DNA of 64,000 nt. Origin: CAJCIS01 sp965276755. GTDB taxonomy: Bacteria > Pseudomonadota > Alphaproteobacteria > Acetobacterales > Acetobacteraceae. Location: assembly GCA_965276755.1 (NCBI GenBank), contig OZ255625.1, forward strand, positions 2,480,001 to 2,544,000, written 5' to 3'. The translations under genes and the position numbers were made by a program. Every line of letters starts with the position of its first letter. The stretch's first letter is position 1. The notes beneath the pieces were generated by a model that saw only the letters and a program-made list of their open reading frames with translations, was not told the origin of the DNA and did not search any database. Below are positions 16,720 through 26,058 of the stretch, piece after piece.

Positions 16720-19700
16720 GATAAATGATTTTGTTGCCGCCTGGCACGCGAATGCAGCCGTGCTGCGGCACACCTACTCGCCCGCACAGGAACACGATGC
16801 CTGCGGCGTCGGCCTGATCGCATCGCTGGACGGCAAGCCGAGGCGGGACGTCGTGCTCGCCGGCATCGCCGCATTGCGCGCCGTGTGGCACCGAGGTGCC
16901 GTAGATGCAGACGGCAAAACCGGCGATGGCGCCGGCATACACGTTGAAATCCCGCAAGATTTCTTTGCCCGCGCGATCGAACGCGGCGGCGATCGCGTGC
17001 GTGACGGGCGCATCGCTATCGGCATGGTGTTCCTGCCCAAGACCGATCTGCCCGCGCAGGAACGTTGCCGCCAGATCGTGGAAACCGAAATCCTGCGCTT
17101 CGGCTACGAAATCTACGGTTGGCGCCAGGTGCCGATCGATGTTGCCTGCATCGGCGAAAAGGCCAACGCCACCAGGCCTGAAATTGAACAGATCATGATC
17201 CGCAATACGCCGGGCAGCGATGACGCGATCTTCGAACGTGACCTCTATGTCATCCGCCGCCGCATCGAGAGATCCGCGATCGCGGCACAGATTGCCGAGA
17301 TGTATATCTGCTCGCTATCCTGCCGCAGCGTGATCTACAAGGGCATGTTCCTGGCCGAACACCTGACCAGTTTCTATCCGGATCTGAACGATCCTGCCTT
17401 TGTCAGCCGTTTTGCCATATACCACCAGCGCTATTCGACCAACACCTTTCCGACCTGGAAGCTCGCCCAGCCCTTCCGCACGCTGGCGCATAACGGCGAG
17501 ATCAACACAATTTCCGGCAATTCCAACTGGATGAAGAGCCACGAGACGCGCCTGGCCGCGGGCGATCTCGACCGCTTCATCGAGGACATCAAGCCGGTGA
17601 TCCAGGTCGCGGGAAGCGACACCGCCACGCTGGACAACGTTTTCGAATTGCTTGTTCACGCCGGCCGGGACGCGCCGATGGCAAAGGCGCTGATGATACC
17701 GGCCAGCATCGGCAATGACTCGACGATGAAGCCGGCACATCGGGACATGTATTTGTATTGCAACGCGGTCATGGAGCCGTGGGACGGGCCGGCTGCGCTG
17801 TGCGCAACCGACGGGCGCTGGGTGATTGCCGGGCTGGACCGCAACGGCTTGCGCCCGCTGCGCTACTGCCTCACCGCGGACAGGCTACTGATCGTCGGCT
17901 CGGAAACGGGTATGGTGGCGCTGGAAGAAAGCCGCATCATTGAAAAAGGCCATGTCGGCCCGGGCGAGACGATCGCGGTCGATCTGGATCGCGCGCTGTT
18001 CTTCAAGGACGAGGCACTGACCACTATGCTCGCGGCGCGCCAGGATTTCGGCGCCTGGACCGCGCATATCAAGAAGATCGACCACATCGTCAAGACCGAT
18101 GCACCAGAGCCCGTTCGTTACACGGGCGAGGCTTTGCGCCGTCGCCAGCTCGCGATCGGCATGACGCTGGAGGAGCTCGAGACCATTCTGCACCCGATGG
18201 TCGATGACGCCTCCGAAGCCGTGGGCAGCATGGGTGACGATACGCCGCTTGCGGTGCTGTCCACGCAGTACCGCGGCCTGCATTATTATTTCCGCCAGGA
18301 TTTCAGCCAGGTCACCAACCCGCCGATCGACAGCCTGCGCGAAACACGCGTGATGAGCCTCAAGACGCGCCTTGGCAATCTGGGCAACGTGCTTGGCGAG
18401 GATGCCAGCCAGTGCGACCTGCTGCAATTGGAAAGCCCTGTGCTTTCGACGGCTGAATTTGAAGCCATGATGCGCACGATGGGCGCGGGTGCGGTCGTCG
18501 TGAACTGCACCTTTGACGCGCAAGACGGCGAAAGCGGCTTGCGCCGTGCGATTGAGCGCATCTGCCGCGCGGCGGAAGAGGGCGTGCGCGAAGGTTGCAC
18601 TCATGTCGTGTTGACCGATGAGAACCAGGGGCCCGGCCGCGTGCCGATCCCGATGATCCTGGCGACAGGTGCGGTGCACACACATCTGGTGCGCTGCTCG
18701 CTGCGCACGTTCACCAGCCTGAACGTCCGCGCGGCCGAGTGCATGGACGTGCATACCTTCGCAGTGCTGATCGGCGTGGGGGCGACCACGGTGAACGCGT
18801 ATCTGGCGCAGGAAAGCATTGCCGATCGGCACCGTCGCGGCTTGTTCGGTGCGATGAGCTTCAAGGAATGCGTCGGCCGCTACAAGAAGGCGATTGACAA
18901 GGGATTGCTGAAAACGATGTCCAAGATGGGCATCTCGGTCATCTCATCCTATCGCGGCGGCTATAATTTCGAAGCGATCGGGCTGTCCCGTGCGCTCGTG
19001 GCGGAATTCTTTCCGGGCATGCAGAGCCGCATCTCCGGCGTGGGGCTGCCCGGCATCGCGCGGCGGCTCCTGGCCACGCACAAGCTGGCCTGGCATAGCG
19101 ATTACGTGACGTTGCCCGTGGGCGGCAATTACAAGTTGCGCCGCAGCGGCGAGACGCACGCCTTCGATGGCGGGCTGATCCACATGCTGCAAAGTGCGGT
19201 TGCCAGCGACAGCTATGAAACCTATTCCCGCTACGCAAAGGCCGTGCGCCACCTGCCGCCTGTGGCTTTGCGTGACCTGCTCGATTTCCGCCGCGAACGC
19301 TGCACGCCAATTGCCGTTGAAGCCGTGGAAAGCATCACCGAAATCCGCAAGCGGCTGATTGCACCAGGCATATCGCTCGGCGCGCTCAGCCCCGAAGCGC
19401 ACGAGACGCTGTCAATTGCCATGAACCGCATAGGCGCCCGCAGCGATTCAGGCGAAGGCGGCGAGGACCCCGCGCGCGCCAAGCCACGCGCTAATGGCGA
19501 TAATGCCTCCAGCGCCATCAAGCAGATCGCTTCCGGCCGGTTCGGCGTCACTGCCGAATACCTGAACAATTGCCGCGAGATCGAGATCAAGATCGCCCAA
19601 GGCGCCAAGCCGGGCGAGGGCGGCCAGCTGCCGGGCATGAAGGTGACAGCGCTGATCGCCAGATTGCGCCACGCCACGCCTGGCGTGACCCTGATCAGCC

Positions 19701-21247
19701 CGCCGCCGCATCACGACATTTATTCGATCGAGGATCTGGCGCAGCTTATTTACGATCTCAAGCAGATCAATCCCGACGCCACCGTCTGCGTAAAGCTGGT
19801 GTCGCGGTCAGGCATTGGCACGATCGCGGCAGGCGTTGCCAAGGCGCGCGCGGACGCCATCCTGATCTCGGGCCATGTCGGCGGCACCGCCGCCTCGCCG
19901 CTCACCTCGGTCAAATATGCCGGACTGCCGTGGGAAATGGGCGTGTCGGAAACGCACCAGGTGCTGATGCTCAACCGCCTGCGTCACCGCATCCGCCTGC
20001 GCGCGGATGGCGGCATCAAGACCGGCCGGGACGTGGTGATCGCCGCCATGCTTGGCGCGGAGGAATTCGGCATAGGCACCGCATCACTGGTGGCCATGGG
20101 CTGCATCATGGTGCGGCAATGCCATTCCAACACCTGCCCTGTCGGCGTCTGCACGCAGGACGATGCGCTGCGGCAGAAATTCGAGGGCACGCCGGAAAAA
20201 GTCATCAACCTGTTTTCCTTCATCGCCGAAGATGTGCGCGGCATCCTTGCCTCGCTCGGCTTTGTCAAGTTCGAGGATATCGTCGGGCGCAGCGATCTGC
20301 TGCAACAGGTCAGCCGCGGCTCTGATCTGCTGGACGATCTCGACCTCAACCCGATCCTGGCGCAAGCCGACCAGGGTCCGCATGCGCGCTTCTGCACGCG
20401 CGCCGGCCGCAACGAGGTCCCCGATACGCTGGACGCGCAAATGATTGCCGATGCGCAGCCGTTGTTCGAACGCGGCGAGAAAATGCAGTTGCAATACAGC
20501 ATCCGCAACACGCATCGCGCCATCGGCACGCGCCTGTCCAGCCACATCGTGCGCCAGTACGGCATGGCCGGCCTCGCCCCCGGCCACGTCACCGTGCGCC
20601 TGCGCGGCTCGGCCGGCCAGAGCCTCGGCGCCTTTGCCGTGCAGGGCCTGCGCATCGAGGTCATGGGTGATGCCAACGATTACGTCGGCAAGGGCCTGTC
20701 GGGGGCGACGATCATCCTGCGTCTCTCGCCAAGTTCGGAGTTGCTGAGCCAGAACAACACCATCATCGGCAACACCGTGCTCTATGGCGCTACCTCCGGC
20801 AAATTGTTCGCCGCAGGCCGCGCCGGCGAGCGCTTCGCCGTGCGCAATTCGGGTGCCACCGCGGTGATTGAAGGCTGCGGCTCCAACGGATGCGAATATA
20901 TGACGGGCGGAACCGTCGCCATCCTGGGTTCGATCGGGGACAATTTCGGCGCCGGCTTCACCGGCGGCATGGCGTTCGTCTATGATGCGGACGAGACCTT
21001 TGCCTTGCGCGTCAACCCCGACACGCTGCATTGGCAGCGGGTGACTTCACCGCATTGGGAAGCGGCGCTGCGTGCGCTGGTCGAGGAGCACGCGCGCGAG
21101 ACGAGCAGCCGCTACGCGGCGATGCTCTTGCATGATTGGGAACAAGAGCGCGAACATTTCTGGCAGGTCGTGCCAAAGGAGTATGTGCGCTATTTGCCTG
21201 TTCCTCTGGAACAGCAGGGTACGCCCTTGCCCTTGCTACGGGCCTGA
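16718..21247 (+). CDS. gltB: Glutamate synthase large subunit
   Basis: About 1509 residues. In order: glutaminase type 2 domain beginning at the propeptide-exposed Cys in HDACGVGLIA, a central domain, the FMN-binding synthase domain with the 3Fe-4S cysteines in MVRQCHSNTCPVGVC, and the C-terminal GXGXG beta-helix (GCGSNGCEYMTGGT). The start is not certain. A TTG at 16718 with AAGGA upstream gives a 28-residue propeptide before the catalytic Cys, comparable to known GltB propeptides, and would lie inside the repeat's right arm. GTG at 16760 is an alternative. The protein works with GltD and supplies glutamate from ammonia assimilation. Confidence 0.95.
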   Translation: MINDFVAAWHANAAVLRHTYSPAQEHDACGVGLIASLDGKPRRDVVLAGIAALRAVWHRGAVDADGKTGDGAGIHVEIPQDFFARAIERGGDRVRDGRIAIGMVFLPKTDLPAQERCRQIVETEILRFGYEIYGWRQVPIDVACIGEKANATRPEIEQIMIRNTPGSDDAIFERDLYVIRRRIERSAIAAQIAEMYICSLSCRSVIYKGMFLAEHLTSFYPDLNDPAFVSRFAIYHQRYSTNTFPTWKLAQPFRTLAHNGEINTISGNSNWMKSHETRLAAGDLDRFIEDIKPVIQVAGSDTATLDNVFELLVHAGRDAPMAKALMIPASIGNDSTMKPAHRDMYLYCNAVMEPWDGPAALCATDGRWVIAGLDRNGLRPLRYCLTADRLLIVGSETGMVALEESRIIEKGHVGPGETIAVDLDRALFFKDEALTTMLAARQDFGAWTAHIKKIDHIVKTDAPEPVRYTGEALRRRQLAIGMTLEELETILHPMVDDASEAVGSMGDDTPLAVLSTQYRGLHYYFRQDFSQVTNPPIDSLRETRVMSLKTRLGNLGNVLGEDASQCDLLQLESPVLSTAEFEAMMRTMGAGAVVVNCTFDAQDGESGLRRAIERICRAAEEGVREGCTHVVLTDENQGPGRVPIPMILATGAVHTHLVRCSLRTFTSLNVRAAECMDVHTFAVLIGVGATTVNAYLAQESIADRHRRGLFGAMSFKECVGRYKKAIDKGLLKTMSKMGISVISSYRGGYNFEAIGLSRALVAEFFPGMQSRISGVGLPGIARRLLATHKLAWHSDYVTLPVGGNYKLRRSGETHAFDGGLIHMLQSAVASDSYETYSRYAKAVRHLPPVALRDLLDFRRERCTPIAVEAVESITEIRKRLIAPGISLGALSPEAHETLSIAMNRIGARSDSGEGGEDPARAKPRANGDNASSAIKQIASGRFGVTAEYLNNCREIEIKIAQGAKPGEGGQLPGMKVTALIARLRHATPGVTLISPPPHHDIYSIEDLAQLIYDLKQINPDATVCVKLVSRSGIGTIAAGVAKARADAILISGHVGGTAASPLTSVKYAGLPWEMGVSETHQVLMLNRLRHRIRLRADGGIKTGRDVVIAAMLGAEEFGIGTASLVAMGCIMVRQCHSNTCPVGVCTQDDALRQKFEGTPEKVINLFSFIAEDVRGILASLGFVKFEDIVGRSDLLQQVSRGSDLLDDLDLNPILAQADQGPHARFCTRAGRNEVPDTLDAQMIADAQPLFERGEKMQLQYSIRNTHRAIGTRLSSHIVRQYGMAGLAPGHVTVRLRGSAGQSLGAFAVQGLRIEVMGDANDYVGKGLSGATIILRLSPSSELLSQNNTIIGNTVLYGATSGKLFAAGRAGERFAVRNSGATAVIEGCGSNGCEYMTGGTVAILGSIGDNFGAGFTGGMAFVYDADETFALRVNPDTLHWQRVTSPHWEAALRALVEEHARETSSRYAAMLLHDWEQEREHFWQVVPKEYVRYLPVPLEQQGTPLPLLRA

Positions 21248-21375
21248 CTCTGCACCATAAGATGGACCCGCCATGATAATCGTCACCTGGGCAGACTGCG
21301 CGACTGCAAGCCTGCCGCAAGGCTGGGCGCCAGTGCCCGTCACGCTAAAGAATAGCGCCACAATACGCTGCCCCT

Positions 21376-21858
21376 ATGACGTGGGCGCAGCCTTTTATTG
21401 TCCAGCCCCAGGCAGTTGACCTTCGCGAAAACGTCGCCTGGGCAACGAAGATGAAAATGGACTATCTCAAATTTGCAGACGACATCATTCGGAACGATCC
21501 TCAAGGCGCTTCCGCCGTGCTTGGCTACCGATCCGCCCAGGCCGCCACTTTCGCGGGCGCCGTTGCCCAAAACGGCCGCTTTGACTACCAGCGTCCGCCA
21601 GGTGCCGACATGTTCCTGACCTTCTATACGTCTTTTGCGTCATACAATTTCGGCATGCTCGGTTACTACGCCGGCTTCAGCCGGCAACATCTCTTTGAAG
21701 GCGGCGGAAGTCAGAACTGGCTGCACGCCTTGTTGGATCGCATGGCGCATCTGGGCCACACGCGTATCGATGCTTCGGCGAATTCGGGACTGTCGCAACT
21801 GAATGAATGGTGTATCCGCCGAGCTTTTCAGGATGCAGGCCAGAACCTAATTGTATGA
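21376..21858 (+). CDS. Possible polymorphic toxin type 44-like protein
   Basis: 160 residues, no signal peptide or membrane segment. I compare it from memory with the polymorphic toxin type 44 (Ntox44) domain: an N-terminal VDLRENVAWA stretch, then AVAQNGRFDYQ, an aromatic segment SYNFGMLGYYAGFS, LFEGGG and a closing RRAF. These follow the order of D-NI, V-N-G-WDY, FGNxNYG, A-GF and AG motifs in that family. The match is partial, so the call is tentative. The protein is a bare domain without the long delivery module of polymorphic toxins. Its stop overlaps the start of the next gene (ATGA), so the two are translationally coupled. No good ribosome binding site is seen at the ATG. Confidence 0.48.
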   Translation: MTWAQPFIVQPQAVDLRENVAWATKMKMDYLKFADDIIRNDPQGASAVLGYRSAQAATFAGAVAQNGRFDYQRPPGADMFLTFYTSFASYNFGMLGYYAGFSRQHLFEGGGSQNWLHALLDRMAHLGHTRIDASANSGLSQLNEWCIRRAFQDAGQNLIV

Positions 21859-22364
21859 AGCTTGCCTGGCGCGTCTATCGCACGCTTTGCGTCTATGGTT
21901 TTTCAATCATGGCTCTGGTCGCAATCGTCACCCTCTGCTTCGGCAGGCTGAACGAAGTGATGCAATTCCCCGTCGCTACCAGCGTTGCGCCGGACGGGCA
22001 CAAGCAGCTTCTCGTCTTCAGCGCCGGCCAGGGCAATGTGCCACCCGATTACAGGGCAAACGTGCGTTTTGTGCTTTATGATCCGGCACGGCTATTTGGA
22101 ATGCGCAGCCAGCAGATCGCCTCAGCCGCTTTTGCTGATGGCTGGTCGCTGGCCTGGCAGGGTTCGCACGCCTTGACGATCCAGGCTGGGCGCTTGTCCT
22201 GGTTCGATCAGACAGTCGCTGAGGCGTGGGGAGTTGCAATTACAGTCCAGATCGCGCAGCCGCGTGCCGACGAGCGAGTCTGTATCGGCCGGGCCTTTCG
22301 CAGCACGATCGATGGCGTGACCTGCTTCGACGGGCTGCTCGGCGCCGCCAGGCCGCCGCCCTGA
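21855..22364 (+). CDS. Membrane-anchored partner of the toxin-44-like protein, possible immunity protein
   Basis: 169 residues starting at the ATG inside the ATGA overlap. Residues about 12-30 (YGFSIMALVAIVTLCFG) form one hydrophobic segment after a basic N-terminus, giving a signal anchor. The remaining 130 residues should lie in the periplasm and contain two late cysteines (VCIGRAF and TCFDGL) that could pair. I do not recognise the family. Tight coupling to a toxin-like gene, small size and export suggest an immunity protein protecting the periplasm or inner membrane. This is inference from arrangement only. Confidence 0.5.
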   Translation: MKLAWRVYRTLCVYGFSIMALVAIVTLCFGRLNEVMQFPVATSVAPDGHKQLLVFSAGQGNVPPDYRANVRFVLYDPARLFGMRSQQIASAAFADGWSLAWQGSHALTIQAGRLSWFDQTVAEAWGVAITVQIAQPRADERVCIGRAFRSTIDGVTCFDGLLGAARPPP

Positions 22365-22413
22365 TCCTGCGGGCGTTGTGCGGCGCGGCAGCCTTGCACT
22401 AGACCCACCGCCC

Positions 22414-23082
22414 ATGCGTGTCCTCTACCACCTGCCGCTCTGCCCCTACTCGCGCAAGATCCGTCTCATCCTGCTGGAGCGTCGCCTGCCTTTCGAGCTG
22501 AAGCTGGAAAAGCCCTGGGATCGCCGCGCCGAGTACCTGGCCATGAACCCGGCCGGCCTGGTGCCCACGCTCGTCGAGGAAAACGGCCTGGTCATTCCCG
22601 ACAGCAACGTCATTTGCGAATACCTCGAAGAAGCCTACCCGGACACGGCGCTCATGGGCCGCACGCTGGCCGAGCGCGTCGAAGTGCGCCGCCTGACGGC
22701 CTGGTTCGATGGCCGCTTCGCCCGCGAAGTCACCGACAATCTCGTCGGCGAGAAATATCTCAAGCGCCTCGGCGGCCGTGGCCACCCGGACGCCAATGCC
22801 TTGCGCGTCGGATACGCCAACCTCAAGGTGCATATCAGCTACCTCGGCTGGCTGGCCGAGACGCGCAAATGGCTTGCGGGCAACACGCTTTCGCTGGCTG
22901 ATTTCGCTGCGGCGGGGCACCTCTCGGCGCTGGATTTCGCCGGCGAAGTGGATTGGTCGCAAAGCCAGGGCGCGCGCGACTGGTATGCGCGCATGAAGAG
23001 CCGCCCGTGCTTCCGCCCGCTGCTGGCCGACCGCGTCGCCGGCATGGACCCGCCGGCGCATTACGGGGATTTGGACTTCTAA
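22414..23082 (+). CDS. Glutathione S-transferase family protein
   Basis: 222 residues from ATG at 22414. Upstream in-frame codons have no homology. The thioredoxin-like N-terminal domain starts MRVLYHLPLCPYSRKIR with a CPYS active-site-like motif, followed by PAGLVPTLVEE (the cis-proline) and PDSNVICEYLEE (glutathione gamma-glutamyl contact). The all-helical C-terminal domain includes LSLADFAAAGHLSALD with the capping-box aspartate. Substrate unknown. A second GST of different type is at 53173-53835. It is followed by a family B repeat and a convergent TetR gene. Confidence 0.88.
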   Translation: MRVLYHLPLCPYSRKIRLILLERRLPFELKLEKPWDRRAEYLAMNPAGLVPTLVEENGLVIPDSNVICEYLEEAYPDTALMGRTLAERVEVRRLTAWFDGRFAREVTDNLVGEKYLKRLGGRGHPDANALRVGYANLKVHISYLGWLAETRKWLAGNTLSLADFAAAGHLSALDFAGEVDWSQSQGARDWYARMKSRPCFRPLLADRVAGMDPPAHYGDLDF

Positions 23083-23087
23083 ATGAA

Positions 23088-23132
23088 GACGGGGGGTCTG
23101 GGGGGAATGGCACATTCCCCCCAGTTCTTCCT
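23088..23132. repeat. Family B half-site
   Basis: GGGGGGAATGGCACATTCCCCCC stem with the same flanks (GACGGGGGGTCT and CAGTTCTTCCT) as the copy at 9439. It lies between the convergent GST and TetR genes. Confidence 0.75.
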
Positions 23133-23138
23133 GCGTCT

Positions 23139-23783
23139 TTACTCCCCCACCGCCGCCACGCGCGACGCAGCCACGGCGTGCGGCGTGAACAACGCCTGCA
23201 CCTGCGCAAACCCCCACCGCAGATGCTCCCGCGTCAAGCTCTCCACGCCCTGGCGCGTGCGCAGGTAATCGATCCAGTACGTCGCCACGATCCACGCATT
23301 CACCACCAGCCGGTCGAGCTCCTCGGGCGTGGCCGCCAGCCGCCCGTCGGCCACCATGCCGGCCAGCGCCTGGCGCACCCGCGCCTGCCCCCGATCGGTC
23401 AGCGCCGCCAATCGAGGCTTCAGCGTGGGCGCCAGACGATAGACGCTGGCGCCGTAGAAGCAGCGCCACTCCCACATCATGTCGAACCACTCGGTGATGT
23501 AGTGGCGGTAGGGCTCCTCGGCCGGGCGTGGCGGGCGCTGGCCGCGCCAACTGACCGCGACCTTGTCCAGCGCCGCCTCGAACTCGTCGAACAGGGCGAC
23601 CAGAAGCTGCTGCTTGCGGCGGAAATGGTAGTGCAGATTGCCTTCGCTGATCCCGACAGCCTGCGCGATTTCGGCCGTGGTCACCTCCGCCGGCCCGCGT
23701 TCGTTGAACAGGGCGCGGCAAGCCTCCAGGATTTTGGCGCGCGTGCCCGTCCGGTCTTCCTTTATCGTCCCCTCCGCGCGCAT
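23139..23783 (-). CDS. TetR/AcrR family transcriptional regulator
   Basis: 214 residues from ATG at 23783. Upstream residues in the open frame are not TetR-like. The helix-turn-helix spans about residues 15-60: TRAKILEACRALF, VTTAEIAQAVGISEGNLHYH and FRRKQQLL. The C-terminal ligand domain contains YWIDYLRTR and is variable, as usual. It is divergent from the thiolase at 23923 with a 139-base shared upstream region, so it probably represses that gene or itself. The gap holds a TTGACA at 23817 and a short CCAA-N2-TTGG dyad near 23839, but I see no convincing full promoter or operator. Confidence 0.88.
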   Translation of the reverse strand: MRAEGTIKEDRTGTRAKILEACRALFNERGPAEVTTAEIAQAVGISEGNLHYHFRRKQQLLVALFDEFEAALDKVAVSWRGQRPPRPAEEPYRHYITEWFDMMWEWRCFYGASVYRLAPTLKPRLAALTDRGQARVRQALAGMVADGRLAATPEELDRLVVNAWIVATYWIDYLRTRQGVESLTREHLRWGFAQVQALFTPHAVAASRVAAVGE

Positions 23784-23922
23784 ACCGGTGGCACTGGATT
23801 GCCCCGGGCCGTTTTGTTGACAGGCATAGGGTGCCCACCCAAACTTGGTCCGACTATGGCGCACGGGTAAGAAGCGGTCCAGCACGCGCCCGCGCCAAAG
23901 AAATGCCGTCAGGGAGCCCAGC

Positions 23923-25101
23923 ATGCGCGAAGCCGTCATCGTGTCCACCGCCCGCACGCCTATCGGGCGGGCCTATCGCGGCGCCTTCAATGACACGCAC
24001 GGCGCCACCATGGGCGGCCACGTCATAGCCCATGCCGTCAGCCGCGCGCAGGTCGATCCCGATGAGATCGAGGACGTGATCATGGGCTGTGCGCTGCAGC
24101 AGGGTGCGACCGGCGGCAACATCGCGCGCCAGGCGGCCATCCGCGCCGGCCTGCCGGTGACTGCGGCTGGCACCACAGTTGACCGCCAATGCAGCTCCGG
24201 CCTGCAGGCGATTGCCATTGCGTCCAATCGCGTGGCCGTGGACGGCGTGCCCGTGGCCATCGGCGGCGGGCTGGAAAGCATCAGCCTGGTGCAGACCGAC
24301 CGCATGTTCCGCGCCGCCGATGACTGGCTGGTCGAGCACAAGCCCGACATCTACATGGCCATGATCGATACGGCCGAGATCGTCGCCCAGCGCTACCAGG
24401 TGACGCGTGAGCGCCAGGATTCCTACGCGCTGGAAAGCCAGCGCCGCACCGCTGCGGGCCAGGCGGCGGGGCGCTTCGATGCGGAAATTGTGCCGCTCGA
24501 AACCACCATGGCTGTCACGGACAAGGCCACCGGCGCCGTCAGTCACAAGACAACCACTTTGGCCCGCGATGAGGGCAACCGCGCCGATACCACGATGGAC
24601 GGCCTGCGCGGCCTCAAGCCCGTGCGCGGCGAGGGGCATGTGATTACCGCCGGCAACGCGTCCCAGCTTTCCGATGGCGCTTCGGCCTGCGTGGTGATGG
24701 AGGCGGGTGAGGCGAGCCGCCGGGGCCTGACGCCTCTCGGCCGCCTGAAATCTCTGGCGGTTGCCGGCTGCGAGCCGGACGAGATGGGAATTGGTCCTGT
24801 TTTTGCCATTCCGCGCCTGTTGGAGCGCAATGGCCTGGCGATGGACGACATCGATCTATGGGAGCTGAACGAGGCTTTTGCCGTGCAGGTGCTTTATTGT
24901 GCCGACCGGCTGGGCATTGATCCTGCCAAGCTCAATGTCGATGGCGGGGCGATTTCCATTGGCCATCCGTATGGGATGTCGGGCGCGCGCATGGCGGGAC
25001 ATTTGCTGATCGAGGGGCATCGGCGGGGGGCGAAGCTGGGTGTGGTGACGATGTGCATTGGCGGCGGTATGGGGGCTGCGGGGTTGTTTGAAATCTATTG
25101 A
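23923..25101 (+). CDS. Acetyl-CoA C-acyltransferase (thiolase)
   Basis: 392 residues from an ATG with AGGGAG upstream. The nucleophile lies in DRQCSSGLQ, the histidine in GHPYGMSG and the second cysteine in MCIGGGMG. Divergence from the 1697-2869 thiolase is substantial (CSSGLQ versus CGSGLR), so they are not recent duplicates. This type is often a degradative 3-ketoacyl-CoA thiolase. The divergent TetR gene and the downstream SDR and GMC oxidoreductase suggest an inducible catabolic unit. A family C repeat begins at the stop codon and separates it from the SDR. Confidence 0.92.
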   Translation: MREAVIVSTARTPIGRAYRGAFNDTHGATMGGHVIAHAVSRAQVDPDEIEDVIMGCALQQGATGGNIARQAAIRAGLPVTAAGTTVDRQCSSGLQAIAIASNRVAVDGVPVAIGGGLESISLVQTDRMFRAADDWLVEHKPDIYMAMIDTAEIVAQRYQVTRERQDSYALESQRRTAAGQAAGRFDAEIVPLETTMAVTDKATGAVSHKTTTLARDEGNRADTTMDGLRGLKPVRGEGHVITAGNASQLSDGASACVVMEAGEASRRGLTPLGRLKSLAVAGCEPDEMGIGPVFAIPRLLERNGLAMDDIDLWELNEAFAVQVLYCADRLGIDPAKLNVDGGAISIGHPYGMSGARMAGHLLIEGHRRGAKLGVVTMCIGGGMGAAGLFEIY

Positions 25102-25220
25102 AGGAAGCAGTTCTTTTTTGAAAAAAAGAACCAAAGAACTTTTGAATGTTAAGCAACGCGTACGCCAACTGACAAAAGTCTTTTGCTTCTTTTCTACAGA
25201 AAAGAAGAACTTCCTTTCTT
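25101..25220. repeat. Family C palindrome, full
   Basis: Left half AAGGAAGCAG, TTCTTTTTTGAAAAAAAGAA, AACTTTTG. A spacer of about 35 bases. Right half CAAAAGTCTTTTGC, CTTCTTTTCTACAGAAAAG, GAACTTCCTTTC. The T-rich hairpins resemble intrinsic terminators in both directions. It begins at the last base of the thiolase stop. Confidence 0.88.
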
Positions 25221-25236
25221 CTGATGGGATCGTCTC

Positions 25237-26058
25237 ATGGAGATAGCGGGCAAGATCGTCATCGTCACCGGCGCCGGCAGCGGCATAGGCCGCGCACTCG
25301 CGCGCCGCGCCGCCAGCCTCGGCGCAACGCACGTGATCTGCGCCGATCTGCACGAAGCAGCCGCGCGGGAAACCGCCGCGGGCGTCGGCGGCCAGGCCAC
25401 AGCCTTTCACTGTGACGTGGCAAACGAGGACGACATCATCGCCCTTGTACGAGAGGCGGAGAAGATCGGCCCGATCGGGCTGTTCTGCAGCAATGCAGGC
25501 ATTATCTCGGCCGATCCAGATTTCGACAATGCCGCCTCTGCGCCGAATGCCGCATGGCAGCGCAGTTGGGGCGTGCATGTCATGGCGCATGTCTATGCCG
25601 CGCGTGCCGCGCTGCCTGGCATGCAGCAGCACCGGTCCGGATATTTTCTCAACACGGTCTCGGCCGCGGGGCTGCTGAGCCAGATCGGCTCGGCGGTCTA
25701 CTCGACAACAAAACACGCCGCGATCGGGTTTGCCGAAAGCCTGGCCATTGCCTCACGCGATCACGGCATCGGCGTATCCGTGCTCTGTCCGCAGGGTGTG
25801 GCCACGGGCATGACGATGGGCGGCTTTTTTTCCGGTGCGGATGTGGATGGCGTGCTGACCGCCGAACAATGCGTGGACGCGGCGATAGAAGGGTTGAAGC
25901 GCGAGGATTTCGCCATCCTGCCGCACCCCAAGGTCGCTGAATACGCCCGCCTGAAAGCGGAAAACTACAATCGCTGGATCGGCGGCATGGCTAAGCTGCG
26001 GCGGCGAATTGCCACGCTGCGGGCCGAGCACCTCGCGCGCGAAGGCGCCCATGTCTGA
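25237..26058 (+). CDS. Short-chain dehydrogenase/reductase
   Basis: 273-residue classical SDR. The cofactor motif is VTGAGSGIGRALAR (TGxxxGxG). D39-like ADLH after the second strand favours NAD(H). NAG is in CSNAGII, and the catalytic Ser and YxxxK are in TVSAAGLLS and YSTTKHA. The C-terminal third has an extra helical tail rich in basic residues. It overlaps the downstream GMC oxidoreductase by eight bases, so the pair probably acts in one pathway, for example successive oxidations of an alcohol. Confidence 0.88.
   Translation: MEIAGKIVIVTGAGSGIGRALARRAASLGATHVICADLHEAAARETAAGVGGQATAFHCDVANEDDIIALVREAEKIGPIGLFCSNAGIISADPDFDNAASAPNAAWQRSWGVHVMAHVYAARAALPGMQQHRSGYFLNTVSAAGLLSQIGSAVYSTTKHAAIGFAESLAIASRDHGIGVSVLCPQGVATGMTMGGFFSGADVDGVLTAEQCVDAAIEGLKREDFAILPHPKVAEYARLKAENYNRWIGGMAKLRRRIATLRAEHLAREGAHV

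Noticed and set aside
21273..21419. 48-codon open frame before the toxin-44-like gene
   Set aside because: No ribosome binding site, no recognisable motif, and it overlaps the start of the better supported gene.
23784..23922. Defined TetR operator and promoter for the divergent thiolase
   Set aside because: TTGACA at 23817 lacks a matching -10 at 16-18 bases, and the CCAA/TTGG dyad is too short to call an operator.
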